Source: Halanaerobacter jeridensis
GTDB taxonomy: Bacteria > Bacillota > Halanaerobiia > Halobacteroidales > Halobacteroidaceae
Direction of reading: 5' to 3'
DNA: 64,000 nucleotides
Assembly (NCBI RefSeq): GCF_016908315.1
Contig: NZ_JAFBDQ010000002.1
Span: 241,204 to 305,203, forward strand
In this document: positions 16,138-25,625 of the stretch, piece by piece
How the letters are laid out: every line of letters begins with the position of its first letter
Position numbering within the stretch: position 1 is the stretch's first letter
Notes under the pieces: model-generated
What the model saw: only the letters and a program-made list of their open reading frames with translations
What the model was told of the DNA's origin: nothing
The model's database searches: none
Translations under genes and position numbers: made by a program

Positions 16138-18093
16138 GTGAAAATTAAAGGAAAAATAACTACAGCAATTTTAGCATCAGCAATTGGATTAGCAGTAATT
16201 ATTGGCGGTTTTAGTATCTTTCAAAGTACAACAATTCTTGAATCAGAAATTAATGACAAGTTAACTTATCTAGCTACTAGTGAAGCTGAAAAAATTGAGA
16301 CTAAATTAGCAGAGATTGAATCTAAAGCTGATTATGTTAGTTCAACTATTTTAAATAGTGTTAATTCTCAAAAAATACAGCAAAACAAAGAATATTTATT
16401 AGATTATAAAGAAACTACTATTGATAATTTAATTAAGCGAACAGCTCAAATGAAAGGGATGAAAGGGGCTTACTTTTATTTCAATCCGAAATTAATTAAT
16501 GAGGCTCATGATGTGTGGTATGCAAATCCTAAAGGGGAGCCTGATAAGTATCAAAAGCAAGCTGAAACAGGTATTGATAGTTATTCAAAAGATAATGAAG
16601 ATATGAGTTGGTACTATCAGCCAATAGAAAAAAAGAAGGCGGTGTGGAGTGACCCTTACGAAAGTTGGTCGGATAATTCAATTGTTGTATCTTATACCAA
16701 AGCTGTCTTTAAAGATGGCACTTTGATTGGTGTTTTAGGTATGGATTTCGAGTTTGCCAAAATTAAGGGGCCAATTGAAGATATCCAAGTTTATAATAAT
16801 GGTTATGGCTTCTTATTGAATAATAATCATGATTTTTTAGTTCATCCCCAATATAAACAAGAGCAAAACTTAGCAAAAGTTGCTAATGGTGCTCTTAAAT
16901 TTATAACTGATCAAATAAAAGGTCAAAAGACAGGAACAGCAACATATAATTTGGATAATGCAGGCAAAGAGATGGGCTATGCTAAACTATCGAATGGCTG
17001 GGTACTAGGAGTTACCGTTCCTCAGTCTGAATTATTTGCCCAAAGAAATAAGCTTATTTTCTTATTAGTAGGAATTTGTTTAGTAGGAAGTTTAATAATT
17101 ATAGGTATTAGTTACATATTAGGAAAAAGATTTTCTCAACCATTAGAAGCAGCAGTAGAACATTGTGAACAAATGGCGCAGGGAGATTTTTCGCAATTAA
17201 TGGCCGAAGAGTATCAGGAGCGAGAAGATGAGATAGGAGATTTGGCCCAAGGATTCAATAAAATTAATACTAGTATGCAGAAGATGATATCAGAAATCAA
17301 AGAATTCATAGAGAATCTTTCTGCTCAGGGAGAAGAACTATCAGCTTCAGCCCAAGAAGGAAACGCAACTATCGAAACGACTAATGATTTGATTTCTAAT
17401 ATGTCAGCAAGTATCCAAGAAATTTCAGCTAGTGCAGAAGAAGTGGCTAGTTTTGCGCAGGAAGCTGATTCTAAAGCTGGCATGGGCCAAAATAATATGG
17501 AAGAAACTTTAGAGAGTATGAATCAAATTAATGAAACAGTAGAGGAAACAGTAACTGTAATTGAAGAATTAGATAATACTTCTGAAGAAATTCAGGATAT
17601 AGTAGAGATGATTACAGATATTGCTGAACAGACTAATCTATTAGCTCTAAATGCTGCTATTGAAGCAGCTCGTGCGGGCTCTAATTCAGGTGGAGGCCAA
17701 GGTTTTGCAGTAGTAGCTGATGAAATAAGGGAGTTAGCTGAAGAGACCAATGAAGCTACAGACCAAATTTCTCAGTTAGTGCAAAAAACCAAGACTAAAT
17801 CTCATGCTGGATTAGAAGCAGTCAGAGAAGTTAAGAAAAAAGTTGAGATTGGCCAGGATAAAGTAGTTAATACTAATCGCATCTTTAATGAAATTAAAGA
17901 GTCTAGTTCTCAAAGTGCTTCTCAGGTTGAACAGACAGCACAAGCTACACAAAATTTAGCTGAAAGTAGTGATCAAGTTCAAGAGGCAGCAGGAGAAATT
18001 GAGGAGATGTCACGAGAAATCACTTCTTCATCAGAGGAATTAGCAGAGATGTCGCAGAAGTTACAGGGGTTAATTGAAAAATTTGATATATAA
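16138..18093 (+). CDS. methyl-accepting chemotaxis protein with Cache sensor
   Basis: 651 residues from GTG after AAAGGAGGG. Layout: TM (about 8-30), dCache-type periplasmic sensor (about 35-290, with [18 protein letters not shown] and VLGMDFEF), TM (about 302-325), HAMP (about 326-385) and a long signalling coiled coil. The conserved tip reads [18 protein letters not shown] and [15 protein letters not shown], so it should couple to CheA/CheW. The usual GExGRG turn is replaced by GSNSGGGQG, a short insertion beside the tip. Ligand unknown. No other che genes lie in the window. Confidence 0.93.
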   Translation: MKIKGKITTAILASAIGLAVIIGGFSIFQSTTILESEINDKLTYLATSEAEKIETKLAEIESKADYVSSTILNSVNSQKIQQNKEYLLDYKETTIDNLIKRTAQMKGMKGAYFYFNPKLINEAHDVWYANPKGEPDKYQKQAETGIDSYSKDNEDMSWYYQPIEKKKAVWSDPYESWSDNSIVVSYTKAVFKDGTLIGVLGMDFEFAKIKGPIEDIQVYNNGYGFLLNNNHDFLVHPQYKQEQNLAKVANGALKFITDQIKGQKTGTATYNLDNAGKEMGYAKLSNGWVLGVTVPQSELFAQRNKLIFLLVGICLVGSLIIIGISYILGKRFSQPLEAAVEHCEQMAQGDFSQLMAEEYQEREDEIGDLAQGFNKINTSMQKMISEIKEFIENLSAQGEELSASAQEGNATIETTNDLISNMSASIQEISASAEEVASFAQEADSKAGMGQNNMEETLESMNQINETVEETVTVIEELDNTSEEIQDIVEMITDIAEQTNLLALNAAIEAARAGSNSGGGQGFAVVADEIRELAEETNEATDQISQLVQKTKTKSHAGLEAVREVKKKVEIGQDKVVNTNRIFNEIKESSSQSASQVEQTAQATQNLAESSDQVQEAAGEIEEMSREITSSSEELAEMSQKLQGLIEKFDI

Positions 18094-18103
18094 TAATTTC
18101 TTT

Positions 18104-18140
18104 AATCCGGGTCAAATATTTGGCCCGGATTATTCTTTTG
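18104..18140 (+). terminator. intrinsic terminator after the chemoreceptor gene
   Basis: AATCCGGG / CCCGGATT (18104-18111 and 18124-18131), with an inner CAAATATTTG palindrome, followed by a T-rich tract. Confidence 0.85.
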
Positions 18141-18204
18141 TCTATAATCTGATAGTTGTGTTAATTATCACAATATTTAAATAATTCAATATAATTAAAG
18201 GTGA

Positions 18205-18212
18205 TTCGACAA
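18205..18212 (-). promoter_or_regulatory. Spo0A-box-like site upstream of the CO dehydrogenase operon
   Basis: TTCGACAA is the reverse complement of TTGTCGAA, the 0A box core. It lies about 60 bases before the cooF start, near TATAAT at 18226-18231. Confidence 0.3.
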
Positions 18213-18269
18213 CTATCTACAATATATATAATAAGGAATAATTATTATTTAGAGAAAGGGGAGGGTGCT

Positions 18270-18908
18270 GTGAAAGTAGTATTCGTTGATGTAGAGAGAT
18301 GTGTGGGCTGCCGACACTGTGAAATGGCTTGTGCAGTTGAACATTCGGAAAATAAGACTTTAGCTTCAATGTTAGAAGAGACCCCTCAACCAGAACCAAG
18401 AATTAAAGTAGGATTAGGAGTAGATTTAATGACATTTCCTAATAAATGTCAGCATTGTGATCCTGCTCCGTGTGAGGATGCGTGCCCGACGGATGCAATT
18501 TATCATGATGATGAGTTTGATTCGGTACAGGTGATAGAAGAGAAATGTATCTCTTGTGGGATGTGTGCTATGGTTTGTCCTAATGATGCTATAGCTTACC
18601 GTAAGACAGAAGAGGATGGTAATGATGTAGCTTACAAATGTGACCATTGTATTGACCGACTCCACGAAGGTGAAGAACCGGCATGTGTAGAAGCATGTAG
18701 AACTGATGCTATGATTTTTGCGGAGGCTAATGAAGTTAGTAATATGAGACAGACGAAATTATTTAGAAATATAACTAGTCAAATTAGAGGTCAAGGAAGT
18801 CATAAAGAAGTACCAAAAAATATTAAAGAGTATAAGAAATTGCAGGAGAAAATTGCCCATTTAGGACCGCTACCATCATCAAAAAAAGAGGAGGATTCTA
18901 GAGTATGA
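18270..18908 (+). CDS. cooF: CooF-like iron-sulfur electron-transfer protein
   Basis: 212 residues with four cysteine clusters typical of 4[4Fe-4S] polyferredoxins: CVGCRHCEMAC near the N-terminus, CQHCDPAPCEDACP, CISCGMCAMVCP, and CDHC with CVEAC. It should carry electrons from the CO dehydrogenase to an acceptor in the cytoplasm. The GTG at 18270 is chosen because GGGGAGGG lies just upstream and the fold starts at once; the longer frame has no ribosome site. It overlaps the cooS start by ATGA, so the two are coupled. Confidence 0.92.
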   Translation: MKVVFVDVERCVGCRHCEMACAVEHSENKTLASMLEETPQPEPRIKVGLGVDLMTFPNKCQHCDPAPCEDACPTDAIYHDDEFDSVQVIEEKCISCGMCAMVCPNDAIAYRKTEEDGNDVAYKCDHCIDRLHEGEEPACVEACRTDAMIFAEANEVSNMRQTKLFRNITSQIRGQGSHKEVPKNIKEYKKLQEKIAHLGPLPSSKKEEDSRV

Positions 18909-20788
18909 GTAATGAAATTGATCAAAAAGTAAATGAGAGAACAATAGATAAAGATGAAAAGCAGACGTTAAAGAGAACTTTAGAAGAAGATATTGAGACG
19001 GCTTGGGATAGATTAGAAGAACAGCAGCCGCAGTGTGGTTTCGGTCAATTAGGTGTCTGTTGTAATTCATGTAAAATGGGTCCTTGCCAGGTAGACCCTT
19101 TTGAAGAAGGTCCGCAGCGGGGAGTTTGTGGAGCTGATGCCAATCTGATTGTAGCAAGAAATTTACTTAATGACATTGCTGCTGGAGCAGCCTCTCACTC
19201 TGATCACGGTCGTGAGATTGTGGAGACTTTTTATGAAACTGCTAAAGGTGAAAGTCAAGGCTATGAACTGTTAGATACAGAAAAATTGAAGAATGTAGCT
19301 CAAGATGTTGGTATAGAAGTAGAAGACCGTTCTGATGAAGAGATAGCTAAAGAACTAGGTGAAACATTCTTAGCGGAGTATGGAATGATTAAAGGCGGCT
19401 TAGATTTTACTGAGCGAGTACCAGAGAAGACGAGAAAGATTTGGAATAAAGCAGGGATTATGCCGCGTGGTGTTGACCGCGAGGTAGTAGAATCTATGCA
19501 CCGAGTTCATATGGGAGTTGGCGCTGATTATACAAATATGTTACTCCATGGCCTTAGAACAGCACTATCTGATGGTTGGGGCGGTTCAATGATGGCTACT
19601 GAACTATCGGACATTCTGTTTGGAACTCCTGAAGTTACAGAATCTACAGTTAATTTAGGGACATTAAAAGATGATATGGTTAATATTGTTTTACACGGTC
19701 ATAATCCTATTCTATCAGATGTGGTAGTTAAAGCAGCTAATAATGAAGCATTAGTTGAGAAAGCTAAAGAAGCAGGAGCTAATGGGATTAATTTAGTGGG
19801 CTTATGTTGTACAGGAAATGAGTTATTGATGAGAAAAGGAGTACCAATGGCTGGTAATATGCTGAATCAGGAGTTGGCCCTTGCTACAGGAGCTGTAGAT
19901 GCGATGATTATTGACTATCAGTGTATCTTCCCTTCTCTACCGCAGGTGGCAAAATGTTTTCACAGTAAAATAGTTTCTACAAGTGAAAAATCAAAAGTTC
20001 CCGGTGCAGTGCACAAAGAGTTCCATCCAGAAAGTGCTTATGATACTGCAACTGAGATAGTTGAACTAGCAATTGATACTTATAAAGAGAGAAATCCGCA
20101 GAAAGTAGAAATACCTTGCGAGCCAATGGAGATGGTGGCAGGTTTTTCTGTAGAAGCGATTAAAGATGAATTAGGAGGAACTTTTGAACCATTAATTGAA
20201 GCAATTACTTCTGGGCAAATTAAAGGAGTTGTAGGAGTTGTAGGTTGTAGTAATCCTAAAGTGCAGCATGATTATGGTCATGTTAATTTAGCAAAAGAAT
20301 TGATGAAGAAAGATATTCTAATGATTGAAACTGGCTGTGCAGCTGTAGCATCAGGAAAGGAAGGGTTATTAGTTCCTGAAGCAGCTGAAATGGCGGGAGA
20401 TGGTTTGCAAAAGGTTTGTGAAAGTCTAAATATTCCACCAGTGCTGCATATGGGGTCTTGTGTTGACTGTTCGCGGATACTTACTTTAGCTGGAGAATTA
20501 GCTAATGCCCTTGATGTTGGAATTGATCAATTGCCAGCAGCAGGAGCAGCGCCTGAGTGGTATGCTCAAAAGGCGTTAACGATTGCTTCTTATTTTGTTG
20601 CTTCAGGCTTCTATACAGTAGTTGGACTACCTCCTAATACTCACGGTAGTCAAAAAGTGACTGATTTATTAACTGATGACTTAGAAGATGTAGTTAATGC
20701 TAAGTTTGATGTTGAACCAGATCCAAAAGTAGCTGCCAGAATGATAGAACGACATATTTTAAGTCAACGGGAGGAATTAGGCATATGA
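18905..20788 (+). CDS. cooS: anaerobic Ni,Fe carbon monoxide dehydrogenase catalytic subunit
   Basis: 627 residues. Oxidises CO to CO2, or the reverse, at the Ni-Fe-S C-cluster. N-terminal CGFGQLGVCCNSCKMGPC (about 43-60) supplies the B/D cluster cysteines. C-cluster ligands are visible as HGHNP (about 264), LCCTGNE (about 302), GCSNP (about 448), TGCAAVASGK (about 477) and GSCVDCSR (about 519). Lys and His catalytic contexts look intact and length is normal for the monofunctional enzyme. No acetyl-CoA synthase or hydrogenase gene adjoins it, so the partner is probably CooF and the oxidoreductase two genes on. Confidence 0.96.
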   Translation: MSNEIDQKVNERTIDKDEKQTLKRTLEEDIETAWDRLEEQQPQCGFGQLGVCCNSCKMGPCQVDPFEEGPQRGVCGADANLIVARNLLNDIAAGAASHSDHGREIVETFYETAKGESQGYELLDTEKLKNVAQDVGIEVEDRSDEEIAKELGETFLAEYGMIKGGLDFTERVPEKTRKIWNKAGIMPRGVDREVVESMHRVHMGVGADYTNMLLHGLRTALSDGWGGSMMATELSDILFGTPEVTESTVNLGTLKDDMVNIVLHGHNPILSDVVVKAANNEALVEKAKEAGANGINLVGLCCTGNELLMRKGVPMAGNMLNQELALATGAVDAMIIDYQCIFPSLPQVAKCFHSKIVSTSEKSKVPGAVHKEFHPESAYDTATEIVELAIDTYKERNPQKVEIPCEPMEMVAGFSVEAIKDELGGTFEPLIEAITSGQIKGVVGVVGCSNPKVQHDYGHVNLAKELMKKDILMIETGCAAVASGKEGLLVPEAAEMAGDGLQKVCESLNIPPVLHMGSCVDCSRILTLAGELANALDVGIDQLPAAGAAPEWYAQKALTIASYFVASGFYTVVGLPPNTHGSQKVTDLLTDDLEDVVNAKFDVEPDPKVAARMIERHILSQREELGI

Positions 20789-21684
20789 TGAGTCAGGATA
20801 AAGAAAAAGCAAGAGCCCAAGAAAAAGAAAGAAGAGAGAAAGTCTTTTCTGCAGCAGAAGAAATAGATGGTGAGGGAGCAGCGGATGATTTTAGAGTAGT
20901 GATTACAGGTAAGGGTGGAGCAGGTAAAACCACCCTGACTGCTCTCTTATCTCAATTTTTCGCTGCAGATAAGTATCAAGTTTTAGCAGTAGATGAAGAC
21001 CCACAGCAAAATTTGGCTTTTTCTTTAGGTTTCCCTGAGGAAAAAGCAGATGAAATAGTTCCTGTCTCAGAGAATATAGATTATATTGAAGAAAAGACAG
21101 GAGCTAGACCAGGAGAAAGTTGGGGAGCAATGCTGAATTTAAATCCTGATGTATCTGATGTAGTTAATAGATTTGGGATGAATATTAAAGAAAGAATTAA
21201 TCTATTAGTGATTGGCAGTGTGATTCAAGCTGCAACTGGGTGTCTATGTCCCGAGAATTCTCTGCTTGATTCAATTGTAGGTTATATTAAATTGAGAGAA
21301 GATGAAGTTATCTTAATGGATACGCAGGCAGGAGTAGAGCATTTTGGACGTTCTTTAGCTGAAGGATTTCGGAATGCTGTAATTATCACTGAACCAAGCT
21401 TTAATGCTGTACAAGTGGCTTTACATTCAGCTGAGTTAGCAGATCAATTAGAAATTGAAAATATTCATTTAGTTGTTAATAAAGTACGGGGAAATAAGGA
21501 TAAAGATAAAGTAATGGATCGTGTCGGAGAGAAAAAGGAGTTATTTGATTATATTCATTATCTACCATTTGATGAGAATGTTTATCTTAATGAACCTGAT
21601 GTGGCCCCATTATTAGAGAAAAATACTCCTTATGTCCAGGCAGTAAGAGAACTCTATGATACTTTAATTGATAGTGGAGACTAA
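20785..21684 (+). CDS. cooC: CO dehydrogenase nickel-insertion ATPase
   Basis: 299 residues of the MinD/ParA-type ATPase family that matures CooS by delivering Ni. The deviant P-loop is GKGGAGKTTLT (about 42-52), followed by AVDEDPQQNLAFSLG. A metal-binding CLCPENSLL (CxC) motif near residue 153 matches the CooC dimer site. An unusual, highly charged N-terminal extension of about 35 residues precedes the P-loop. It overlaps the cooS stop (ATGA); ATG at 20788 is an alternative start, and GGGAGGAATT serves either. Confidence 0.93.
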   Translation: MMSQDKEKARAQEKERREKVFSAAEEIDGEGAADDFRVVITGKGGAGKTTLTALLSQFFAADKYQVLAVDEDPQQNLAFSLGFPEEKADEIVPVSENIDYIEEKTGARPGESWGAMLNLNPDVSDVVNRFGMNIKERINLLVIGSVIQAATGCLCPENSLLDSIVGYIKLREDEVILMDTQAGVEHFGRSLAEGFRNAVIITEPSFNAVQVALHSAELADQLEIENIHLVVNKVRGNKDKDKVMDRVGEKKELFDYIHYLPFDENVYLNEPDVAPLLEKNTPYVQAVRELYDTLIDSGD

Positions 21685-21699
21685 GAGGGGGGTAGGTTG

Positions 21700-22926
21700 A
21701 TGCGAGTTGTAATTATCGGTTCAGGTCCAGCGGGATTAACTGCTGCCCTTACTTTGCGAGACAAAAGTTTTACTGGTAGAATAGATATTTTCTCGGCTGA
21801 AGAAGTGCCGCCCTATTCTCCAGCAGCATTAGGAGAATATTTGATTAATGATCAAGAGAATTTACTCTATTGGCAGGGCCAAGATGTCTGTGAGCAATAT
21901 GATTTTAATTGTTTTTTAGGAGAAAAAGTAGTTAAGGTCGAGCCGGATGAGCAGTATATCTTAACAGAAGCAGGAAGAAGAAGAGAATTCGATAAGTTAT
22001 TGATTGCTTCGGGTAGTTCACTGCATATTCCTCCTGTAGTTAAAGGGGCAGATAAAGAAGGGATTACTAATTTTAAAAATATTTATGGGGCTCAAAAGAT
22101 AAAAGAAATGGCTAATGCCAGTGGTAGCACTTCAGCAGTTATAGTTGGTGGAGGTTTTCTGGGCGTTGAAATAGCCTTATGCTTAGCTAAAATTGGTATT
22201 GAACCGTCTGTTTTAAATCGCCGCGGTTGGATTATGCCGCGGCTATTGGATAAAGAAACTGCTGCTTATATAGTTGAAGATTTAGAGAAACAAGGCGTTA
22301 ATGTGATGCTCAACACGGAAGGTAATCGCTTTATTGGTGATGAAGAAGTAGAAGGGCTGATTACTAGTGATGGACGAGAGTTAACGGCAGATTTTTATAT
22401 TGCTGCCACAGGTGTTAAACCTAATATTGATTTTATAATTGATAGTGGTATAGAAAATGATGGCTGGGGCATTCCAGTTAATCGTTACCTACAGACTAAT
22501 TATGATAATATATATGCCTGCGGTGATGTAGCGCAAACTGAGGATTTATTAACTAGAGAGATGACTATTCATGGGCTGCATACAGTAGCAGTCAGTCATG
22601 GTCAAACTGCCGCTTTAAATATCTTAGGAGCAGAGCAAAAGTATGAAAGACAGTTTAGTATGAATTCGCTGAAAGAACTGAGCTATAAATTGATGGTCGT
22701 TGGAGAACTAGAAGGAGAAGAAATTAAGTATAAGAAAGAAGGAGTGTTGCGCAAAATTTATCTCAAGGACAATAAGATTAATGGCTTTGTCTTATTAGGA
22801 GATATCTCTAATGCAGGGCTTTATTTCTCTTTATTGAGAAAGCGGGAAGATATTAGTGAGTATAAAGAGCAGCTTTTATCCCCTTTGTTTAATCTAGGAA
22901 TGAAAATTACTAAATATAAAAGATAG
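21700..22926 (+). CDS. FAD/NAD-dependent oxidoreductase of the CO dehydrogenase operon
   Basis: 408 residues with the two-dinucleotide fold of rubredoxin/NADH oxidase-type flavoproteins: FAD motif GSGPAGLTAA at the N-terminus, NAD motif VGGGFLGVEIALCLAKIG (about 150) and FAD-closing NIYACGDVA (about 270). No redox cysteine pair is seen. It follows cooC by 15 bases. In known CooF/CooS clusters of this type, a similar flavoprotein is thought to pass CO-derived electrons to NAD(P)+ or another acceptor; that role is inferred here. ATG 21700 follows AGAGGGGGG; TTG 21697 is less likely. Confidence 0.85.
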   Translation: MRVVIIGSGPAGLTAALTLRDKSFTGRIDIFSAEEVPPYSPAALGEYLINDQENLLYWQGQDVCEQYDFNCFLGEKVVKVEPDEQYILTEAGRRREFDKLLIASGSSLHIPPVVKGADKEGITNFKNIYGAQKIKEMANASGSTSAVIVGGGFLGVEIALCLAKIGIEPSVLNRRGWIMPRLLDKETAAYIVEDLEKQGVNVMLNTEGNRFIGDEEVEGLITSDGRELTADFYIAATGVKPNIDFIIDSGIENDGWGIPVNRYLQTNYDNIYACGDVAQTEDLLTREMTIHGLHTVAVSHGQTAALNILGAEQKYERQFSMNSLKELSYKLMVVGELEGEEIKYKKEGVLRKIYLKDNKINGFVLLGDISNAGLYFSLLRKREDISEYKEQLLSPLFNLGMKITKYKR

Positions 22927-22996
22927 TAAGTGATTCTAGTTTTCTATTGTATAGTGAATTTAAGCAACTTATAAAAGCGATTGAATAAAATTTAGG

Positions 22997-23026
22997 TTGA
23001 CAGATAAAAGAAAAATAAGTTATAAT
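22997..23026 (+). promoter_or_regulatory. strong sigma-A promoter of the c-di-AMP riboswitch / Trk operon
   Basis: Consensus TTGACA (22997-23002) and TATAAT (23021-23026) with an 18-base spacer. The aptamer starts within about 20 bases of the predicted transcript start. Confidence 0.8.
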
Positions 23027-23046
23027 ATAAAAAACTAAATATTTAA

Positions 23047-23190
23047 TCAGCCGAATTTTATATTATGTACGATTCTAATATAAAAGCGGGGGATCCACTT
23101 TTTGGGGCGAATCCAATTACTTGGTAAGGCTTTCCCTTTGCCTGAGCCCGTCAGCTAACTCCGTAGGCTTTTAAAAGGGAGGTAGAAAAT
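23047..23190 (+). ncRNA. c-di-AMP riboswitch aptamer (ydaO/yuaA type)
   Basis: The leader holds the conserved blocks of this class in order: AATCAGCCGAAT, GCGGGGGATCC, GGGGCGAATCC, TGCCTGAGCCCGTCAGCTAA and CTCCGTAGGC, closed by pairing of CCCTTT with AAAGGG. Known ydaO RNAs bind c-di-AMP and usually switch off potassium-uptake and cell-wall genes. That fits the Trk genes downstream. The terminator at 23268 makes this a transcriptional off switch. Confidence 0.9.
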
Positions 23191-23262
23191 AGCTAGTTAC
23201 TTGGAAATTTTGTACCATTTTTTGCTATGGGCAATTTTTATCTAATGATAGATTAGCTATTT
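23187..23262 (+). promoter_or_regulatory. expression-platform inverted repeat
   Basis: Perfect nine-base arms AAATAGCTA (23187-23195) and TAGCTATTT (23254-23262) join the aptamer end to the base of the terminator. This pairing may alternate with aptamer closure. Confidence 0.5.
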
Positions 23263-23267
23263 ATTTT

Positions 23268-23307
23268 AAGCTGTGGCTACCTTGCTGCAGCTTATTTTAT
23301 TTTTTTG
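23268..23307 (+). terminator. riboswitch-controlled intrinsic terminator
   Basis: Ten-pair stem (two wobble pairs) AAGCTGTGGC / GCTGCAGCTT (23268-23277 and 23284-23293) with a six-base loop, then a T-rich tract. It lies between the aptamer and the kinase gene, so it should decide readthrough. Confidence 0.85.
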
Positions 23308-23331
23308 AATAAAAAAAGGGGGGGAGAAGGT

Positions 23332-25182
23332 ATGACGAAAAAATGGAACTTGAAAACTAAAATATTACTCGGCTATTTATTAGTAGTAATTATTTTAGTA
23401 GGAGTAGCAAGTTGGTCTATTTATAATTTTATGACTTTAAATGATGCAATTAATGATATTATGGTCGAAAATTATCGCAGTGTAATTGCTGCAGAAGGTA
23501 TGATGGAGGCTTTAGAAAGGCAGGATAGTGCTGAACTAATTTTTGTTTTTGGGCAAAAAGAAAAGGCTTTGGATATTTTTCAGCGCAATCAAATGAGATT
23601 TATGAAACATTTATCGCGGGCGGAAGATAATATTACAATTGAAGGTGAAAAAGAAATCTTAGATGACATAAATAAAAAATATCAAAATTATTTAGAAAAA
23701 TTTTATGAATTGCGCAGTAAATATGAGCAGGCTGAGATTAATGAACTGCAGAGTCATTATTTAGAAGAGATTATGCCGCAGTTTGAAGCAGTTAAACAAG
23801 AAACAAGAAATTTGCTGCAAGTCAATCAAGGGCATATGAAAACAGCGCAGGAAAAAGCAAATAGTAATTCTTCACAGGCTATTTATTCAACGGTTGCTTT
23901 TTCAGCAGCAGCAATTATTCTAGCAATTCTTTTAGGGGTTTATATCTCTAATCTGATTTTAAAACCGATTAAAGAATTAACGAAAACAGTTAAAGATATT
24001 GCTGGTGGAGATTTAGAGCATGTGATTCAGGTAGAAAGTGAAGATGAAATTGGGGAATTGGCTCATGAATTTAATAAGATGACAGAACGAGTTAAAGAAT
24101 TCGAAGAAATGAATGTTAGTAAAATTATTAAAGAGAAGAATAAATCTGAAGGGATAGTTAAAAGCATCTCTAATCCATTAGTAGTGACAGATGAAGATAA
24201 TCAAATTCAACTAATGAATCCTAAAGCAGAAGAAGTATTTAGTTTAGAAGAAAAAGAGGTAACAGGAGATCATTTTTTAGAAGTAATTGATGATGATAGA
24301 ATTTTTGATTTGATTACTGCTGCTTTAGAAACTGGGGAAGAACAAGGAGGAACTGAACAAGAAGCATTTAAATTTAGAGATGAAGAAGAAGATAAAGAGT
24401 TTTATTTTAGAATTAATGTAATTCCAGTGACAGATAAAGAAGATAATATTAATTTAGTAGTTACTTTATTAGAGGATATTACGCATTTAAAAGAAGTAGA
24501 TCAGATGAAATCTGAATTTGTGTCAATGGTATCGCATGAATTCAGGACTCCTTTAACCTCAATGAACATGAGCATTAATATGCTGTTAGAGGAAAATACA
24601 GGTTCGATTAATGAAGATCAGGAAGAACTATTGACAGTAGCGAAAGAAGATTGTGAAAACCTAAATGAGTTAGTGGATGACTTATTAGATTTATCAAAGA
24701 TAGAGTCAGGAGAAATAGATTTAGATTTTTCCAATGTTGCAGTAGATGAAATATTTGAGGCTTCAGTTAAGCCTTTTACTGAACAAGCAGAAGAACAAGG
24801 GGTAGAGTTGACAAAAGAAGAAGTAGAAGACTTAGAAGTCCATGCTGACTTTAATAAAATCACGTGGGTAATTACTAATTTAATAGGTAATGCTTTAAGA
24901 TATACTGAAGCAGGAGATAGCATAAAATTATCTGCTGATAAAAAGGGCCATAAAGTTCATATTTCAGTAGCGGATACGGGAGCTGGAATTCCTAAAGAAT
25001 ATCAGCATAAAATCTTTGATAAATTTGTGCGAGTTGGTGATGATCAAGATAGTAATACTGGAACAGGATTAGGCTTAGCTATTGCTCAAGAGATGATCGA
25101 AGCTCACGGCGGTAGAATTTGGGTTGAAAGTAAAGTAGGAGAAGGGAGCAAATTTACTTTTACGTTAAAATTGCCGCATTAG
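23332..25182 (+). CDS. membrane sensor histidine kinase of the Trk operon
   Basis: 616 residues: TM (about 10-30), helical extracytoplasmic four-helix-bundle-like sensor (about 31-185), TM (about 187-210), HAMP (about 211-262), PAS (about 280-390), HisKA with phosphoacceptor SHEFRTP (His402) and HATPase with GTGLGLAIA. It should autophosphorylate and signal to one or both response regulators directly downstream. The ATG at 23332 follows a GGGGGGGAGAAGG site; an upstream TTG falls in the terminator T-tract and is rejected. As first gene after the riboswitch, it is directly c-di-AMP controlled. Confidence 0.92.
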   Translation: MTKKWNLKTKILLGYLLVVIILVGVASWSIYNFMTLNDAINDIMVENYRSVIAAEGMMEALERQDSAELIFVFGQKEKALDIFQRNQMRFMKHLSRAEDNITIEGEKEILDDINKKYQNYLEKFYELRSKYEQAEINELQSHYLEEIMPQFEAVKQETRNLLQVNQGHMKTAQEKANSNSSQAIYSTVAFSAAAIILAILLGVYISNLILKPIKELTKTVKDIAGGDLEHVIQVESEDEIGELAHEFNKMTERVKEFEEMNVSKIIKEKNKSEGIVKSISNPLVVTDEDNQIQLMNPKAEEVFSLEEKEVTGDHFLEVIDDDRIFDLITAALETGEEQGGTEQEAFKFRDEEEDKEFYFRINVIPVTDKEDNINLVVTLLEDITHLKEVDQMKSEFVSMVSHEFRTPLTSMNMSINMLLEENTGSINEDQEELLTVAKEDCENLNELVDDLLDLSKIESGEIDLDFSNVAVDEIFEASVKPFTEQAEEQGVELTKEEVEDLEVHADFNKITWVITNLIGNALRYTEAGDSIKLSADKKGHKVHISVADTGAGIPKEYQHKIFDKFVRVGDDQDSNTGTGLGLAIAQEMIEAHGGRIWVESKVGEGSKFTFTLKLPH

Positions 25183-25194
25183 GAAGGTGATAAG

Positions 25195-25554
25195 ATGGAT
25201 AAAATATTATTGGTAGAGGATAATAAAAATATAGCCAAAGTGTTAAAAATGTGTTTGACTAAGGCAGATTATGAAGTTAAAAGAGTTGCTAATGGGACCG
25301 AAGCAGTTGATGAAGCTTATAATTGGAAGCCAGCTCTAATTTTGTTGGATATAAAAATTCCTAAGATGAATGGTTTTTTAGTCTGTGAAACTTTAAAAGA
25401 TGACGATGCTACAGCAAATATTCCAATTATCATGTTGAGTGCTAAAGCAGAAGAAGAGGATATTCAACGCGCTTATGATTTAGGAGCAACAGACTATTTA
25501 ATTAAGCCAATTGAACCGCAAAATCTACTAAAGAAAATAAAAGAACAATTATAA
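25195..25554 (+). CDS. single-domain response regulator (CheY-like)
   Basis: 119 residues forming only a receiver domain: acidic pocket VEDN, phospho-Asp52 in LILLDIKIP, Lys in LIKPIEP near 102. It has no output domain, so it must act by protein contact or as a phosphorelay intermediate. It begins 12 bases after the kinase gene and is its obvious partner. The target could be the RCK/TrkH proteins of the same operon, but that is inference. Confidence 0.92.
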   Translation: MDKILLVEDNKNIAKVLKMCLTKADYEVKRVANGTEAVDEAYNWKPALILLDIKIPKMNGFLVCETLKDDDATANIPIIMLSAKAEEEDIQRAYDLGATDYLIKPIEPQNLLKKIKEQL

Positions 25555-25625
25555 ATCCAAACGTTTTAAAATAAAATTATGGTGGTTGATAATAAATTAT
25601 TAATAAATAAAAGGAGAGATTAATT

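Noticed and set aside
23305..23331. TTG start extending the Trk-operon kinase upstream
   Set aside because: The TTG lies in the terminator T-tract, and the ribosome site fits ATG 23332 instead.
24618..24923. 101-codon minus-strand frame inside the Trk-operon kinase
   Set aside because: Ser/Thr/Lys-rich shadow of the HATPase coding strand; no ribosome site.
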